From Candidatus Cloacimonadota bacterium (GTDB lineage: Bacteria; Cloacimonadota; Cloacimonadia; JGIOTU-2): a DNA stretch of 5,362 nt. The notes beneath the pieces were generated by a model. The model was not told the origin of the DNA. It worked only from the letters and a program-made list of their open reading frames with translations, and made no database searches. Every line of letters begins with the position of its first letter. The stretch's first letter is position 1. Of the stretch, positions 1-5,362 are shown one piece after another. A program made the position numbers and the translations under genes. Where the stretch lies: NCBI GenBank assembly GCA_021160355.1, contig JAGHCS010000253.1, positions 1-5,362 of the forward strand. Reading direction: 5' to 3'.

Positions 1-243
1 ATTTTAAATAATGTGCTGAAAAGAAAAAAATATACTCAGACACAAACGCAACTAAAAAAGCATGAACGTGAAAAAAATGTTGCGAATGCATTTCATGTAA
101 AAAATATTGACCCAATTAAGAATAAATCTCTTTTATTAGTTGACGATGTTTTGACAACTGGATCAACTATGAAATCAATCGCCCTTTTATTAAAGGAAAA
201 TTTTGCAAAGCATATTTACGTATGCACATTAGCGAGAGCGTGA
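1..243 (+). CDS. ComF-family phosphoribosyltransferase, 3' end only
   Basis: This is the last 80 codons of a gene that enters from the left edge; the frame is open from base 1, so the GTG at 13 is an internal valine codon and not a start. The visible part matches the C-terminal half of ComF proteins. It begins with the basic stretch LKRKKYTQTQTQL followed by ER..NV.NAF.V, the usual ComF lead-in. It then has the PRPP-binding loop LLLVDDVLTTGST at 130-168, with the two acidic residues and the TTGST phosphate loop intact, and ends in CTLARA, the typical ComF tail. Type I phosphoribosyltransferases bind PRPP through this loop. ComF proteins are tied to DNA uptake in naturally competent bacteria, but the substrate is unsettled and many non-competent bacteria carry one. 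The N-terminal zinc-ribbon expected in full-length ComF would lie outside the window. The stop TGA is at 241-243, 3 bases before the next gene. Family assignment is confident; a role in competence here is not shown. Confidence 0.9.
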   Translation: MLNNVLKRKKYTQTQTQLKKHEREKNVANAFHVKNIDPIKNKSLLLVDDVLTTGSTMKSIALLLKENFAKHIYVCTLARA

Positions 244-246
244 AGC

Positions 247-609
247 ATGGCAGATGTTATTGTAGAAATTTCAAAAGATGATGCCCATGAATTAATGGAC
301 AAAACAGCAAAATTCATCGCTGAAAGACGTATGGGGTCTGCAGCAATTCTGTTGATAGAATCACTGAAGCCATTGAATTTTATTGCGAGCCAGATCCTTT
401 ATATGATCGCGCCATTTGCAGAGCTTATTTTTAAGCCGGAAGAATATCAAAAATTTGCATGTTCACTTGAAAATATTGATAATGTGAAATATCTTATAAA
501 TAAGATTGACGAGATGGATGCTGCCTTCCATAGAGAGTTGAAAGCTGAAAAGAAAAAGGCAAAAGAATTGAAAAAGAAGAAAAAATTATTAAAAAATAAA
601 GTGAAATAA
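247..609 (+). CDS. Small hypothetical protein with lysine-rich tail
   Basis: A 120-residue protein of unknown function. Residues 1-30 are polar and probably helical, and residues 31-62 form a mostly hydrophobic stretch (SAAILLIESLKPLNFIASQ, then ILYMIAPFAELIF) that could be an amphipathic helix pair or a weak membrane-associated segment. Residues 63-93 look helical (FKPEEYQKF...NVKYLINKIDEMDA), and residues 97-120 are an extremely basic tail with about 14 lysines. The pattern of an ILLIESLKPL segment followed by a Y..FA..L..I.N...LI..I.EMD helix looks like a real conserved small protein, but I cannot name a family. There is no signal peptide. The ATG lies 3 bases after the comF-like stop and has only a weak Shine-Dalgarno (GCGAGAGCGTGAAG), so translation may be coupled to comF. 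The mutL-like gene follows after 12 bases, placing it in the same operon. The basic tail could bind nucleic acid, membrane or an acidic partner; this is inference. Confidence 0.8.
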   Translation: MADVIVEISKDDAHELMDKTAKFIAERRMGSAAILLIESLKPLNFIASQILYMIAPFAELIFKPEEYQKFACSLENIDNVKYLINKIDEMDAAFHRELKAEKKKAKELKKKKKLLKNKVK

Positions 610-612
610 ATC

Positions 613-618
613 GGAGGA
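613..618 (+). promoter_or_regulatory. Ribosome binding site of the mutL-like gene
   Basis: GGAGGA sits 3 bases before the ATG at 622 and lies entirely in the 12-base gap after the preceding stop codon. It is a strong Shine-Dalgarno with rather short spacing, and it fixes the ATG at 622 as the start. Confidence 0.75.
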
Positions 619-621
619 AAT

Positions 622-2520
622 ATGGCAAAAGAGCTACGTTCAATATTGGCTACTGACTGTGGTAGTACAACGACGAAAGCCATATTAATTAAGAAAATTG
701 ATGATGTATATCGTTTGATCGTACGAGGTGAAGCTCCAACGACAGTGGAAGCTCCCTTTGATGATGTGACGAAAGGCGTGCTGAATGCGGTCGAAGAAGT
801 TCAGGATCTTGTACACATGCGAGGAGAAAAAGAAAGATATATCATCAAAGATGAGACTATAGAAGTACCTCAGGATGGCGATAAGGGTGTTGATGCATAT
901 GTGTCCACGAGCAGCGCTGGCGGAGGACTTCAAATGATGGTTGCCGGCGTGGTGAAAAGCATGACCGGTGAAAGCGCAGAGCGTGCAGCACTCGGTGCTG
1001 GAGCAATTGTTATGGATGTGCTTGCGAGCAATGATAAGCGTCTTCCGCATCAAAGAATCGAGAGAATTCGACATCTACGTCCAGACATGATACTTCTGTC
1101 AGGGGGAATCGATGGGGGAACGACCAAGCATGTGGTTGAACTCGCGGAGATCATAGCTGCAGCAGATCCCAAACCCCGTCTTGGATCAGAGTATAAGCTT
1201 CCTGTCATTTACGCTGGGAATAAAGATGCCCGAGAAGCAGTGAAAGCAACTCTAGGTGACAAGGTCGATCTTATCATAACAGACAACATCCGACCTGTGC
1301 TTGAAAGAGAAAATCTTGGTCCTGCTCGTGATAAGATACACGATCTTTTCATGGAGCATGTGATGGCTCAAGCGCCGGGATATAAGAAGCTTATGGCATG
1401 GGCAAGGGCAGAAACTGAAGAAGGTAAAATCGAAGAAGTGCCAATCATGCCTACACCTGGAGCAGTCGGAAACATCATGCAGACAATTGCGCGGCTAGAA
1501 AATATCGAAGTCGTGGGTGTGGATATCGGAGGAGCTACAACCGATGTCTTTTCTGTCTTCTCTGAAGATAAAGTGTTCAACAGAACAGTAAGCGCTAACC
1601 TGGGAATGAGTTACAGTATTTCCAACGTGCTTGCTTCAACAGGAATTAAAAATATTTTACGCTGGGTGCCTTTCGATATTCCGGAAACTCAACTGCGAAA
1701 TATGATCAAAAATAAAATGATCAGACCTACGACAATCCCTTTCCTTGCAGAAGAACTTATGCTGGAACAGGCAATCGCAAAAGAAGCGCTTCGTCTTGCT
1801 TTTGAGCAGCATAAAGAATTTGCCGTTACTCTTAAAGGCACACAGAGAGAAAGAGAAATTTCTGAAGCTTTCTCGCAATCAACATCCGGTGAAACAATCG
1901 TAAATATGATGACTCTTAACATTTTAGTAGGCAGCGGTGGAGTACTTTCTCACGCACCTCGAAGAAATCAATCTGCGATGATGATGATCGACGCATTCCT
2001 TCCCGAAGGTATCACTCGTCTTGCTGTTGATAGCATATTCATGATGCCACAGCTTGGTGTTCTGTCAACAATAAGTGAACAGGCAGCACGGGAAGTTTTT
2101 GAAAAGGACTGCCTTATTCATCTTGGAACATGTATCGCTCCAAAAGGAAAATTCAAGCAAGGGAAAAATGCCCTTGAAGTGAAAATTGAGTTGCCGAATG
2201 GAGGGGTATTCGAAGAAGTCATTCCATTTGGAGAAATGATCAAACTGGATCTTGGTGTTGGAGAAAATGCAAAAGCAACATTAAAACCCATGAGCGGTCT
2301 TGACCTTGGTGCTGGCAAGAATAGTGAAGTTGAAACCACGATTTCCGGTGGTGTCGTTGGTGTGATCATTGATACACGCGGAAGAGAATCTTATTTCGAT
2401 GAAAGGTTGAATAAAGAAACCATGGCTGCTCACATTCCAGAGGATAATGCAGCACGTGTTCAATCGTTGAAAAAGTGGATGAAGGCTCTGGAAGCCTATC
2501 CCCAAGAATGGTTATCATAG
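622..2520 (+). CDS. Long-form MutL/GlmL-like ASKHA ATPase (aminomutase accessory family)
   Basis: A 632-residue protein of the MutL/GlmL family. GlmL accompanies coenzyme-B12-dependent glutamate mutase and is believed to act as a cytoplasmic ATP-dependent maintenance or reactivating factor; the exact biochemistry is poorly established. Sequence signs, in order, are: an N-terminal phosphate-binding loop TDCGSTTTKA (residues 11-20); STSSAGGGLQMMVAGVVKSMTGESAERAALGAGA (95-128), split by family-typical glycines; ILLSGGIDGGTTK (157-169); VIYAGNKDA (195-203); TDNIRP (220-225); the second actin-like loop VVGVDIGGATTDVFSV (297-312); and GSGGVLSHAP (437-446). Together these mark the actin/Hsp70-type nucleotide fold. 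Unlike typical GlmL proteins of roughly 460 residues, this one has an insertion around 68-93 and a beta-rich C-terminal extension of about 130 residues (about 498-632) containing LPNGGVFEEVIPFGE and ETTISGGVVGVIID. No mutase subunit gene is visible. It is flanked closely by a 120-residue gene and by the 374-residue gene whose ribosome binding site overlaps its stop. Family call is strong; the actual client enzyme is unknown. Confidence 0.88.
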   Translation: MAKELRSILATDCGSTTTKAILIKKIDDVYRLIVRGEAPTTVEAPFDDVTKGVLNAVEEVQDLVHMRGEKERYIIKDETIEVPQDGDKGVDAYVSTSSAGGGLQMMVAGVVKSMTGESAERAALGAGAIVMDVLASNDKRLPHQRIERIRHLRPDMILLSGGIDGGTTKHVVELAEIIAAADPKPRLGSEYKLPVIYAGNKDAREAVKATLGDKVDLIITDNIRPVLERENLGPARDKIHDLFMEHVMAQAPGYKKLMAWARAETEEGKIEEVPIMPTPGAVGNIMQTIARLENIEVVGVDIGGATTDVFSVFSEDKVFNRTVSANLGMSYSISNVLASTGIKNILRWVPFDIPETQLRNMIKNKMIRPTTIPFLAEELMLEQAIAKEALRLAFEQHKEFAVTLKGTQREREISEAFSQSTSGETIVNMMTLNILVGSGGVLSHAPRRNQSAMMMIDAFLPEGITRLAVDSIFMMPQLGVLSTISEQAAREVFEKDCLIHLGTCIAPKGKFKQGKNALEVKIELPNGGVFEEVIPFGEMIKLDLGVGENAKATLKPMSGLDLGAGKNSEVETTISGGVVGVIIDTRGRESYFDERLNKETMAAHIPEDNAARVQSLKKWMKALEAYPQEWLS

Positions 2521-2525
2521 GAGGT
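2519..2525 (+). promoter_or_regulatory. Ribosome binding site overlapping the mutL-like stop codon
   Basis: AGGAGGT, a near-perfect Shine-Dalgarno, begins inside the TAG stop (2518-2520) of the mutL-like gene and lies 4 bases before the ATG at 2530. This arrangement implies tight co-translation of the two proteins and supports the idea that they act together. Confidence 0.85.
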
Positions 2526-2529
2526 TCAC

Positions 2530-3654
2530 ATGGCACAAGCATATACTCCCGGATTGACAATTACAAAAAGCACTATACTGAGAAAAGATAGAATTCTTCC
2601 TCTCAAAGGTGAAGTTGTCGTAAAAGTTGGCGATAAGGTAACCGCAGATGACAATGTTGCAAAAACCGATCTGCCGGGTGATGTTATCGCAATAAATATA
2701 GGAAACAAACTTGGAGTACCGCCTTCTGACGTACTATCCAAAATGCAGAAAAAAGAGGGTGAAAAGATCAAGAAGGACGAACCTCTTGCAATCAGTCAGA
2801 GTTTTTTTGGTTTTTTCAAAAACATTGTGAAGTCACCGATCACCGGTACGGTTGAGAATATTTCAAGCATAACCGGTCAGGTTCTCCTTCGGGAACCACC
2901 AGTACCAATAACGGTGAAAGCATTTATTGATGGAGTGGTCAGCAAGGTGTATGAAAATGAAGGCGTCCAGATCGAGAATAAATCTGCATATATTCAGGGA
3001 ATTTTCGGAATTGGTGGAGAGATTACAGGCGAGATAAAAGTTCTTGTCGATGGACCGGATGCCGAACTTCTACCTGAACAGATTGACACTTCATGCAAAG
3101 ACAAGATCATTGTGGGTGGTTCTATGGTGCGCCTACCTGCTATAAAAAAAGCTATTCAAGTAAATGCAAAGGGTATTGTTATAGGCGGTATCGATGACCA
3201 GGATCTCAAAGACCTACTCGGCTATGATATCGGTGTTGCAATTACCGGGCATGAAGAGATTGGTTTGACTCTCGTTCTTACAGAAGGTTTTGGTCCAATC
3301 AAAATGGCTGCAAAAACTTATGAGATTTTGAAAGAGTTCGAGGGCTATAAAACTTCCATGCATGGCAAAACACAGATCAGAGCCGGCGTGATGAGACCCG
3401 AGATCATTATCCCGATTCCTTTTAAAGAAGAAGAGCTGAAAGCGAAAGAAAAAGAGATATCTGGACTGAAGATCGGCAGTATTATCAGGATCATCAGGGA
3501 ACCGCATTTTGGTGAAATTTGCAAAGTGACAGGATTGCCTGAAGAGCTTGTCGTTGTTGAATCTGAAACAAAAGTACGTGTTCTCAAGGCAAAAATGGAA
3601 GATGGAATCGAAATTACTGTTCCACGCGCAAACGTCGAGGCGATCGAAGATTAA
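2530..3654 (+). CDS. Conserved-looking protein: barrel-sandwich N-terminus, KOW-like C-terminus
   Basis: A 374-residue protein without a named function. The N-terminal part (about 17-168) has several short beta-rich segments of the barrel-sandwich type seen in biotinyl/lipoyl carriers, RnfC and RNA polymerase beta': LKGEVVVKVGDKVTADDNVAKT followed by GDVIAINIG (25-58), EKIKKDEPLA (78-87), VKSPITGTVENISSITGQVL (100-119) and ITVKAFIDGVVSKVYENEGVQI (127-148). There is no MKM-type biotinylation motif, so it is probably not a carrier. The middle (about 188-292) looks alpha/beta and glycine-rich: IIVGGSMVRLPAIKKAI, GIVIGG, GVAITGHEEIGLTLVLTEGFG, then HGKTQIRAGVMRPEIIIPIP. After a charged helix (299-312) the C-terminus (313-374) resembles a KOW/NusG-like small beta barrel: LKIGSIIRIIREPHFGEICKVTGLP ending in VPRANVEAIED. 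No signal peptide or membrane helix is seen, so it is probably cytoplasmic. It is the last gene before the terminator and is translationally linked to the mutL-like gene. A function linked to that protein is inference. Confidence 0.85.
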   Translation: MAQAYTPGLTITKSTILRKDRILPLKGEVVVKVGDKVTADDNVAKTDLPGDVIAINIGNKLGVPPSDVLSKMQKKEGEKIKKDEPLAISQSFFGFFKNIVKSPITGTVENISSITGQVLLREPPVPITVKAFIDGVVSKVYENEGVQIENKSAYIQGIFGIGGEITGEIKVLVDGPDAELLPEQIDTSCKDKIIVGGSMVRLPAIKKAIQVNAKGIVIGGIDDQDLKDLLGYDIGVAITGHEEIGLTLVLTEGFGPIKMAAKTYEILKEFEGYKTSMHGKTQIRAGVMRPEIIIPIPFKEEELKAKEKEISGLKIGSIIRIIREPHFGEICKVTGLPEELVVVESETKVRVLKAKMEDGIEITVPRANVEAIED

Positions 3655-3675
3655 TTCAGATTAATATAAAATATT

Positions 3676-3702
3676 AAAGGGCACCGTCGAGTGCCCTTTT
3701 TT
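3676..3702 (+). terminator. Rho-independent terminator closing the operon
   Basis: AAAGGGCAC (3676-3684) pairs perfectly with GTGCCCTTT (3691-3699) around a six-base loop CGTCGA, and the downstream arm runs into six Ts (3697-3702). It lies 21 bases after the stop of the 374-residue gene. Because the stem is flanked by A and T runs it may work partly in the reverse direction, but no minus-strand gene needs it here. Confidence 0.93.
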
Positions 3703-3843
3703 GTTTGTGATATTTATGTATAGCAAAGGATTATCGAATTAATAGCACGCTGATTGGGCAGATTTTCGAAGATACAATCCGACAGCAGGCACGCGGGAAA
3801 TAGAAAAAGTGGAATGAAATTGGAAATATTTAAAATGATAAAT

Positions 3844-3872
3844 TTGACAGGGGAAATAGATACGTTTATAGA
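3844..3872 (+). promoter_or_regulatory. Predicted sigma70-type promoter for the receiver/PAS gene
   Basis: A perfect -35 hexamer TTGACA (3844-3849), a 17-base spacer and a -10 hexamer TATAGA (3867-3872, four of six consensus positions). Transcription would start near 3879, leaving a leader of about 160 bases before the ATG at 4041. It lies downstream of the terminator, so it fits an independent transcript for the signalling gene. AT-rich DNA yields chance matches, but perfect -35 plus ideal spacing is above average. Confidence 0.55.
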
Positions 3873-3912
3873 ACAGTTTAATTCATGATTTGAAATAAAA
3901 ATTGATTTTATG

Positions 3913-3926
3913 TGGCTTTTAAGCCA
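3913..3926. repeat. Short inverted repeat in the leader
   Basis: TGGCTT and AAGCCA form six-base arms around two central Ts. As an RNA hairpin the loop would be too tight unless the inner pairs open, so a protein-binding half-site pair is an equally good reading. It lies about 35 bases downstream of the predicted transcription start. Confidence 0.35.
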
Positions 3927-3952
3927 ATACTAATAGGGACTGAGCTGAATCA

Positions 3953-3968
3953 GAGAATATGAGAATAT
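3953..3968 (+). repeat. Tandem direct repeat of GAGAATAT
   Basis: Two exact adjacent copies of an eight-base unit (3953-3960 and 3961-3968), 73 bases before the start codon of the receiver/PAS gene. Adjacent direct repeats can be regulator sites, but the AT-rich context means a chance origin is quite possible. Confidence 0.4.
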
Positions 3969-4040
3969 TATTATAAAATGTCAAATATGAAATTTAAACA
4001 AAACAAATTAGTTCATTAATATGGCTAAAAAATAAGAAAC

Positions 4041-5362
4041 ATGAAAAAGATTTTAGTAATAGATGATACGCAGGATAATTTAAATGTTATAAAAGAAACA
4101 CTTGAAGATTTAATACCAGATTGCCGAGTTTTAACAGCTCTACACGGAAAAAAGGGATTGAAGATCGCAAAAGAAAAACAACCGGATACGATCATTACGG
4201 ATATAATTATGCCAGAAATGGATGGGTATGAGCTATGTATTCAATTGAAAGCAGATGATGCGACAAAGCATATTCCTATTATGATACTCACAGGATCCAG
4301 AACAGATGCAGAAAGCCGCGTAAAATGTCTTGATGTTGGAGCAAATGTTTTTTTAACAAAGCCAATTGATTCATCAGAACTAATTGCCCAGGTAAATGTT
4401 TTATTAAGAATTAAAGAAGCTGAAGATAAGTTGAGAGAAGAAAGAGAACAATTAGATGAAACCGTCAAAAAAAGAACGAAAGAATTAAGAGAAAACGAAG
4501 ATAATTTACTAACACTTTTTAATGCCATGGATGAAATTGTGATTGAGATTGATTATGATGGAAGATATGTCAACATTGCACCCACATCACAAAATTTATT
4601 GTTCAAACCTTCAGATGAGATAATTGGAAAAACACTACATGAAATATTCCCCAAACCTGAAGCTGACATCTTCCTTGAATTTATTCGTAAGAGCTTGAGT
4701 GAAAATAAAATAAAAACTATTGATTATCCATTGATCATAGAAGACAAAGAATTATGGTTTGAAGGCAGGGCTTTTCCCAAAACTAAAAATACTGTTCTTT
4801 TCATTGCTCGGGACATCACCGAGCGCAAGCGGGCGGAAGAGTCGCTCAAAGTTCGGGCTCGAATATTGGAGAGTATGGTAGAAGGCTTCAACGTGTCTGA
4901 CGAGAATGGTATCATCTTCTTCACCAATCCGGCGTTCGAGGCTATGTTTGGATACGAGCAAGGCGAATTGATCGGCAAATCCGTATCTGTTCTAAACACT
5001 TATTCACCGGAAGAGAATGCCCGGTTCGTCGGCGATGTCATTGAACAGTTGAAGACACAGGGAGCTTGGTTCGGGGAGGTCAGTAACATTAAGAAGGACG
5101 GAACGCCGTTCACTACCTATTGCCGTGTTAGCACCCTGGAAGTATCGGGCAAGCAATGCTTGATTTCTGTCCAGGAAGACATCACCGAGCGTAAACAAGC
5201 GGAAGAAGCATTGCAAGAATCAAGCGAACATTGGAAGACAACTTTCAATGCAATAAAAGATTCTATAACTATATTGGATAAAGATAATTTTATTATTCAA
5301 TGCAATAAAAGCACATGTAAATTGTTGGGAAAATCCGAAGAAGATATTATCGGTAAAAAATG
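4041..5362 (+). CDS. Receiver-PAS signalling protein, probably hybrid histidine kinase, 3' end missing
   Basis: The frame is open from the ATG to the window end (440 complete codons plus 2 bases), so the protein continues to the right. Residues 1-121 are a CheY-like receiver with the full active site: acidic pair D8-D9, phospho-acceptor D54 in TDIIMPEMDG, T84 and K107 (LTKPID). A charged coiled coil (about 124-153) leads to PAS 1 (about 155-258, closing with FIARDITERKRAEESL), PAS 2 (about 270-380, closing with SVQEDITERKQAEEAL) and the start of PAS 3 (about 395 to 440). No histidine-containing or ATPase domain is visible yet; such proteins usually end in a HisKA/HATPase pair, but a GGDEF output is also possible. 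No transmembrane segment is seen, so it is likely cytoplasmic. The start is well fixed: an in-frame stop (4026-4028) lies just upstream and MKKILVIDD is the canonical receiver beginning, though there is no clear Shine-Dalgarno. The PAS 2 segment is markedly GC-richer than the rest of the gene. Confidence 0.9.
   Translation, partial: MKKILVIDDTQDNLNVIKETLEDLIPDCRVLTALHGKKGLKIAKEKQPDTIITDIIMPEMDGYELCIQLKADDATKHIPIMILTGSRTDAESRVKCLDVGANVFLTKPIDSSELIAQVNVLLRIKEAEDKLREEREQLDETVKKRTKELRENEDNLLTLFNAMDEIVIEIDYDGRYVNIAPTSQNLLFKPSDEIIGKTLHEIFPKPEADIFLEFIRKSLSENKIKTIDYPLIIEDKELWFEGRAFPKTKNTVLFIARDITERKRAEESLKVRARILESMVEGFNVSDENGIIFFTNPAFEAMFGYEQGELIGKSVSVLNTYSPEENARFVGDVIEQLKTQGAWFGEVSNIKKDGTPFTTYCRVSTLEVSGKQCLISVQEDITERKQAEEALQESSEHWKTTFNAIKDSITILDKDNFIIQCNKSTCKLLGKSEEDIIGKK
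4812..4840 (+). repeat. Direct repeat, copy 1, at the PAS 1 to PAS 2 junction
   Basis: This 29-base stretch starts with GACATCACCGAGCG and encodes DITERKRAE. It matches 5178-5206 at 25 of 29 positions, the first 14 bases being identical. Exactly 366 bases (122 codons) separate the copies, the size of one PAS plus linker. The DITERK motif recurs in PAS C-caps because of protein constraint, so nucleotide identity is partly expected. Confidence 0.8.
5178..5206 (+). repeat. Direct repeat, copy 2, at the PAS 2 to PAS 3 junction
   Basis: Second copy of the 29-base repeat, encoding DITERKQAE. Base composition falls back to AT-rich shortly after this copy, so it marks the right edge of the GC-rich segment. 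Confidence 0.8.

Larger units (their letters stand above)
3703..4040. other. Intergenic region of about 340 bases
   Basis: There is no convincing gene here; all frames are broken by frequent stops. Contents from left to right: a GC-richer block at about 3741-3800 (30 of 60 bases G or C, against 15 of 60 in the next 60 bases); a sigma70-like promoter at 3844-3872; a near-palindrome TGGCTT-TT-AAGCCA at 3913-3926; a tandem repeat of GAGAATAT at 3953-3968; and an AT-rich stretch up to the receiver/PAS gene. The GC-richer block reads like a decayed fragment of something else, but I cannot identify it. Confidence 0.7.
4801..5220 (+). other. GC-rich island covering the second PAS domain
   Basis: By direct count 210 of 420 bases are G or C (50%), against 77 of 240 (32%) in 4561-4800 and 34 of 120 (28%) in 5221-5340, all within one uninterrupted reading frame. 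Codon choice changes too: GGC, CGG, ATC, TTC and GAG are frequent inside, while AAA, ATA, TTA and GAT dominate outside. The edges match the paired 29-base repeats. This suggests a PAS cassette from a different source spliced into an AT-rich gene. Confidence 0.75.

Noticed and set aside
13..15. GTG as a possible start of the comF-like gene
   Set aside because: The frame stays open to base 1 and the codons before it belong to the ComF pattern; the true start is outside the window.
685..1074. Minus-strand open frame of 129 codons
   Set aside because: It lies wholly inside the mutL-like gene, whose protein shows clear family motifs. The antisense translation is rich in Cys, His and Phe with no recognisable domain.
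3214..3587. Minus-strand open frames opposite the 374-residue gene
   Set aside because: They are shadows of a well-supported plus-strand gene with its own strong ribosome site; no domain is seen in the antisense products.
3814..3888. 24-codon frame starting at an ATG in the intergenic region
   Set aside because: It is very short, has no Shine-Dalgarno, no recognisable product, and overlaps the predicted promoter.
3972..3977. TATAAA as an alternative -10 site
   Set aside because: The sequence at the matching -35 distance (around ATCAGA) is poor, so the TTGACA/TATAGA pair upstream is preferred.
3703..4040. Riboswitch, tRNA or CRISPR in the intergenic region
   Set aside because: I looked for a cyclic-di-GMP type core, a cobalamin-type box, a tRNA cloverleaf and regularly spaced repeats, and found none; the only repeats are the short ones listed.
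4241..5216. Minus-strand open frames opposite the receiver/PAS gene
   Set aside because: The plus strand encodes an unmistakable receiver and PAS array through the whole stretch; the antisense frames are Ser/Leu-rich and low in complexity.

Overview
The window comes from a bacterial chromosome of moderate to low GC. The first gene and the kinase flanks are about 30% GC, and the central operon is nearer the mid-40s by sampled lines. The organism uses clear Shine-Dalgarno sites in the central operon and packs genes tightly. The gene content (ComF-type phosphoribosyltransferase end, a long GlmL/MutL-like ASKHA protein, a partner of unknown function, then a multi-PAS sensory protein) would suit an anaerobic or fermentative member of a poorly cultured lineage such as Cloacimonadota or a relative. 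That taxonomic guess rests on gene type and composition only and is weak.

Layout. Positions 1-3654 look like the end of one plus-strand operon: the 3' end of a comF-like gene, a 120-residue lysine-tailed hypothetical gene 3 bases later, a 632-residue MutL/GlmL-family gene 12 bases later, and a 374-residue gene whose Shine-Dalgarno overlaps the mutL-like stop codon. A strong rho-independent terminator at 3676-3702 closes the unit. An intergenic stretch of about 340 bases follows. It contains a GC-richer 60-base block of unknown origin, a good sigma70-type promoter (TTGACA, 17-base spacer, TATAGA) and short repeats. At 4041 a new plus-strand gene starts and runs off the window. Its 440 visible residues are a CheY-like receiver, a coiled-coil linker and two and a half PAS domains, so it is probably the front of a histidine kinase or other signalling output protein.

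How the genes may work together. MutL/GlmL proteins accompany adenosylcobalamin-dependent aminomutases (glutamate mutase and relatives) and are thought to maintain or reactivate them. No mutase gene lies in the window. Instead the MutL-like protein is tightly coupled to a 374-residue protein that I read as a barrel-sandwich (biotinyl/RnfC/RNA-polymerase beta'-like) N-terminal half, a middle region, and a KOW-like C-terminal domain. This pair is the best candidate here for an undescribed system. The second notable feature is the kinase gene: its second PAS domain lies in a sharply GC-richer island (50% against about 28-32% on either side) bounded by a 29-base imperfect direct repeat, which looks like a domain cassette gained by recombination.
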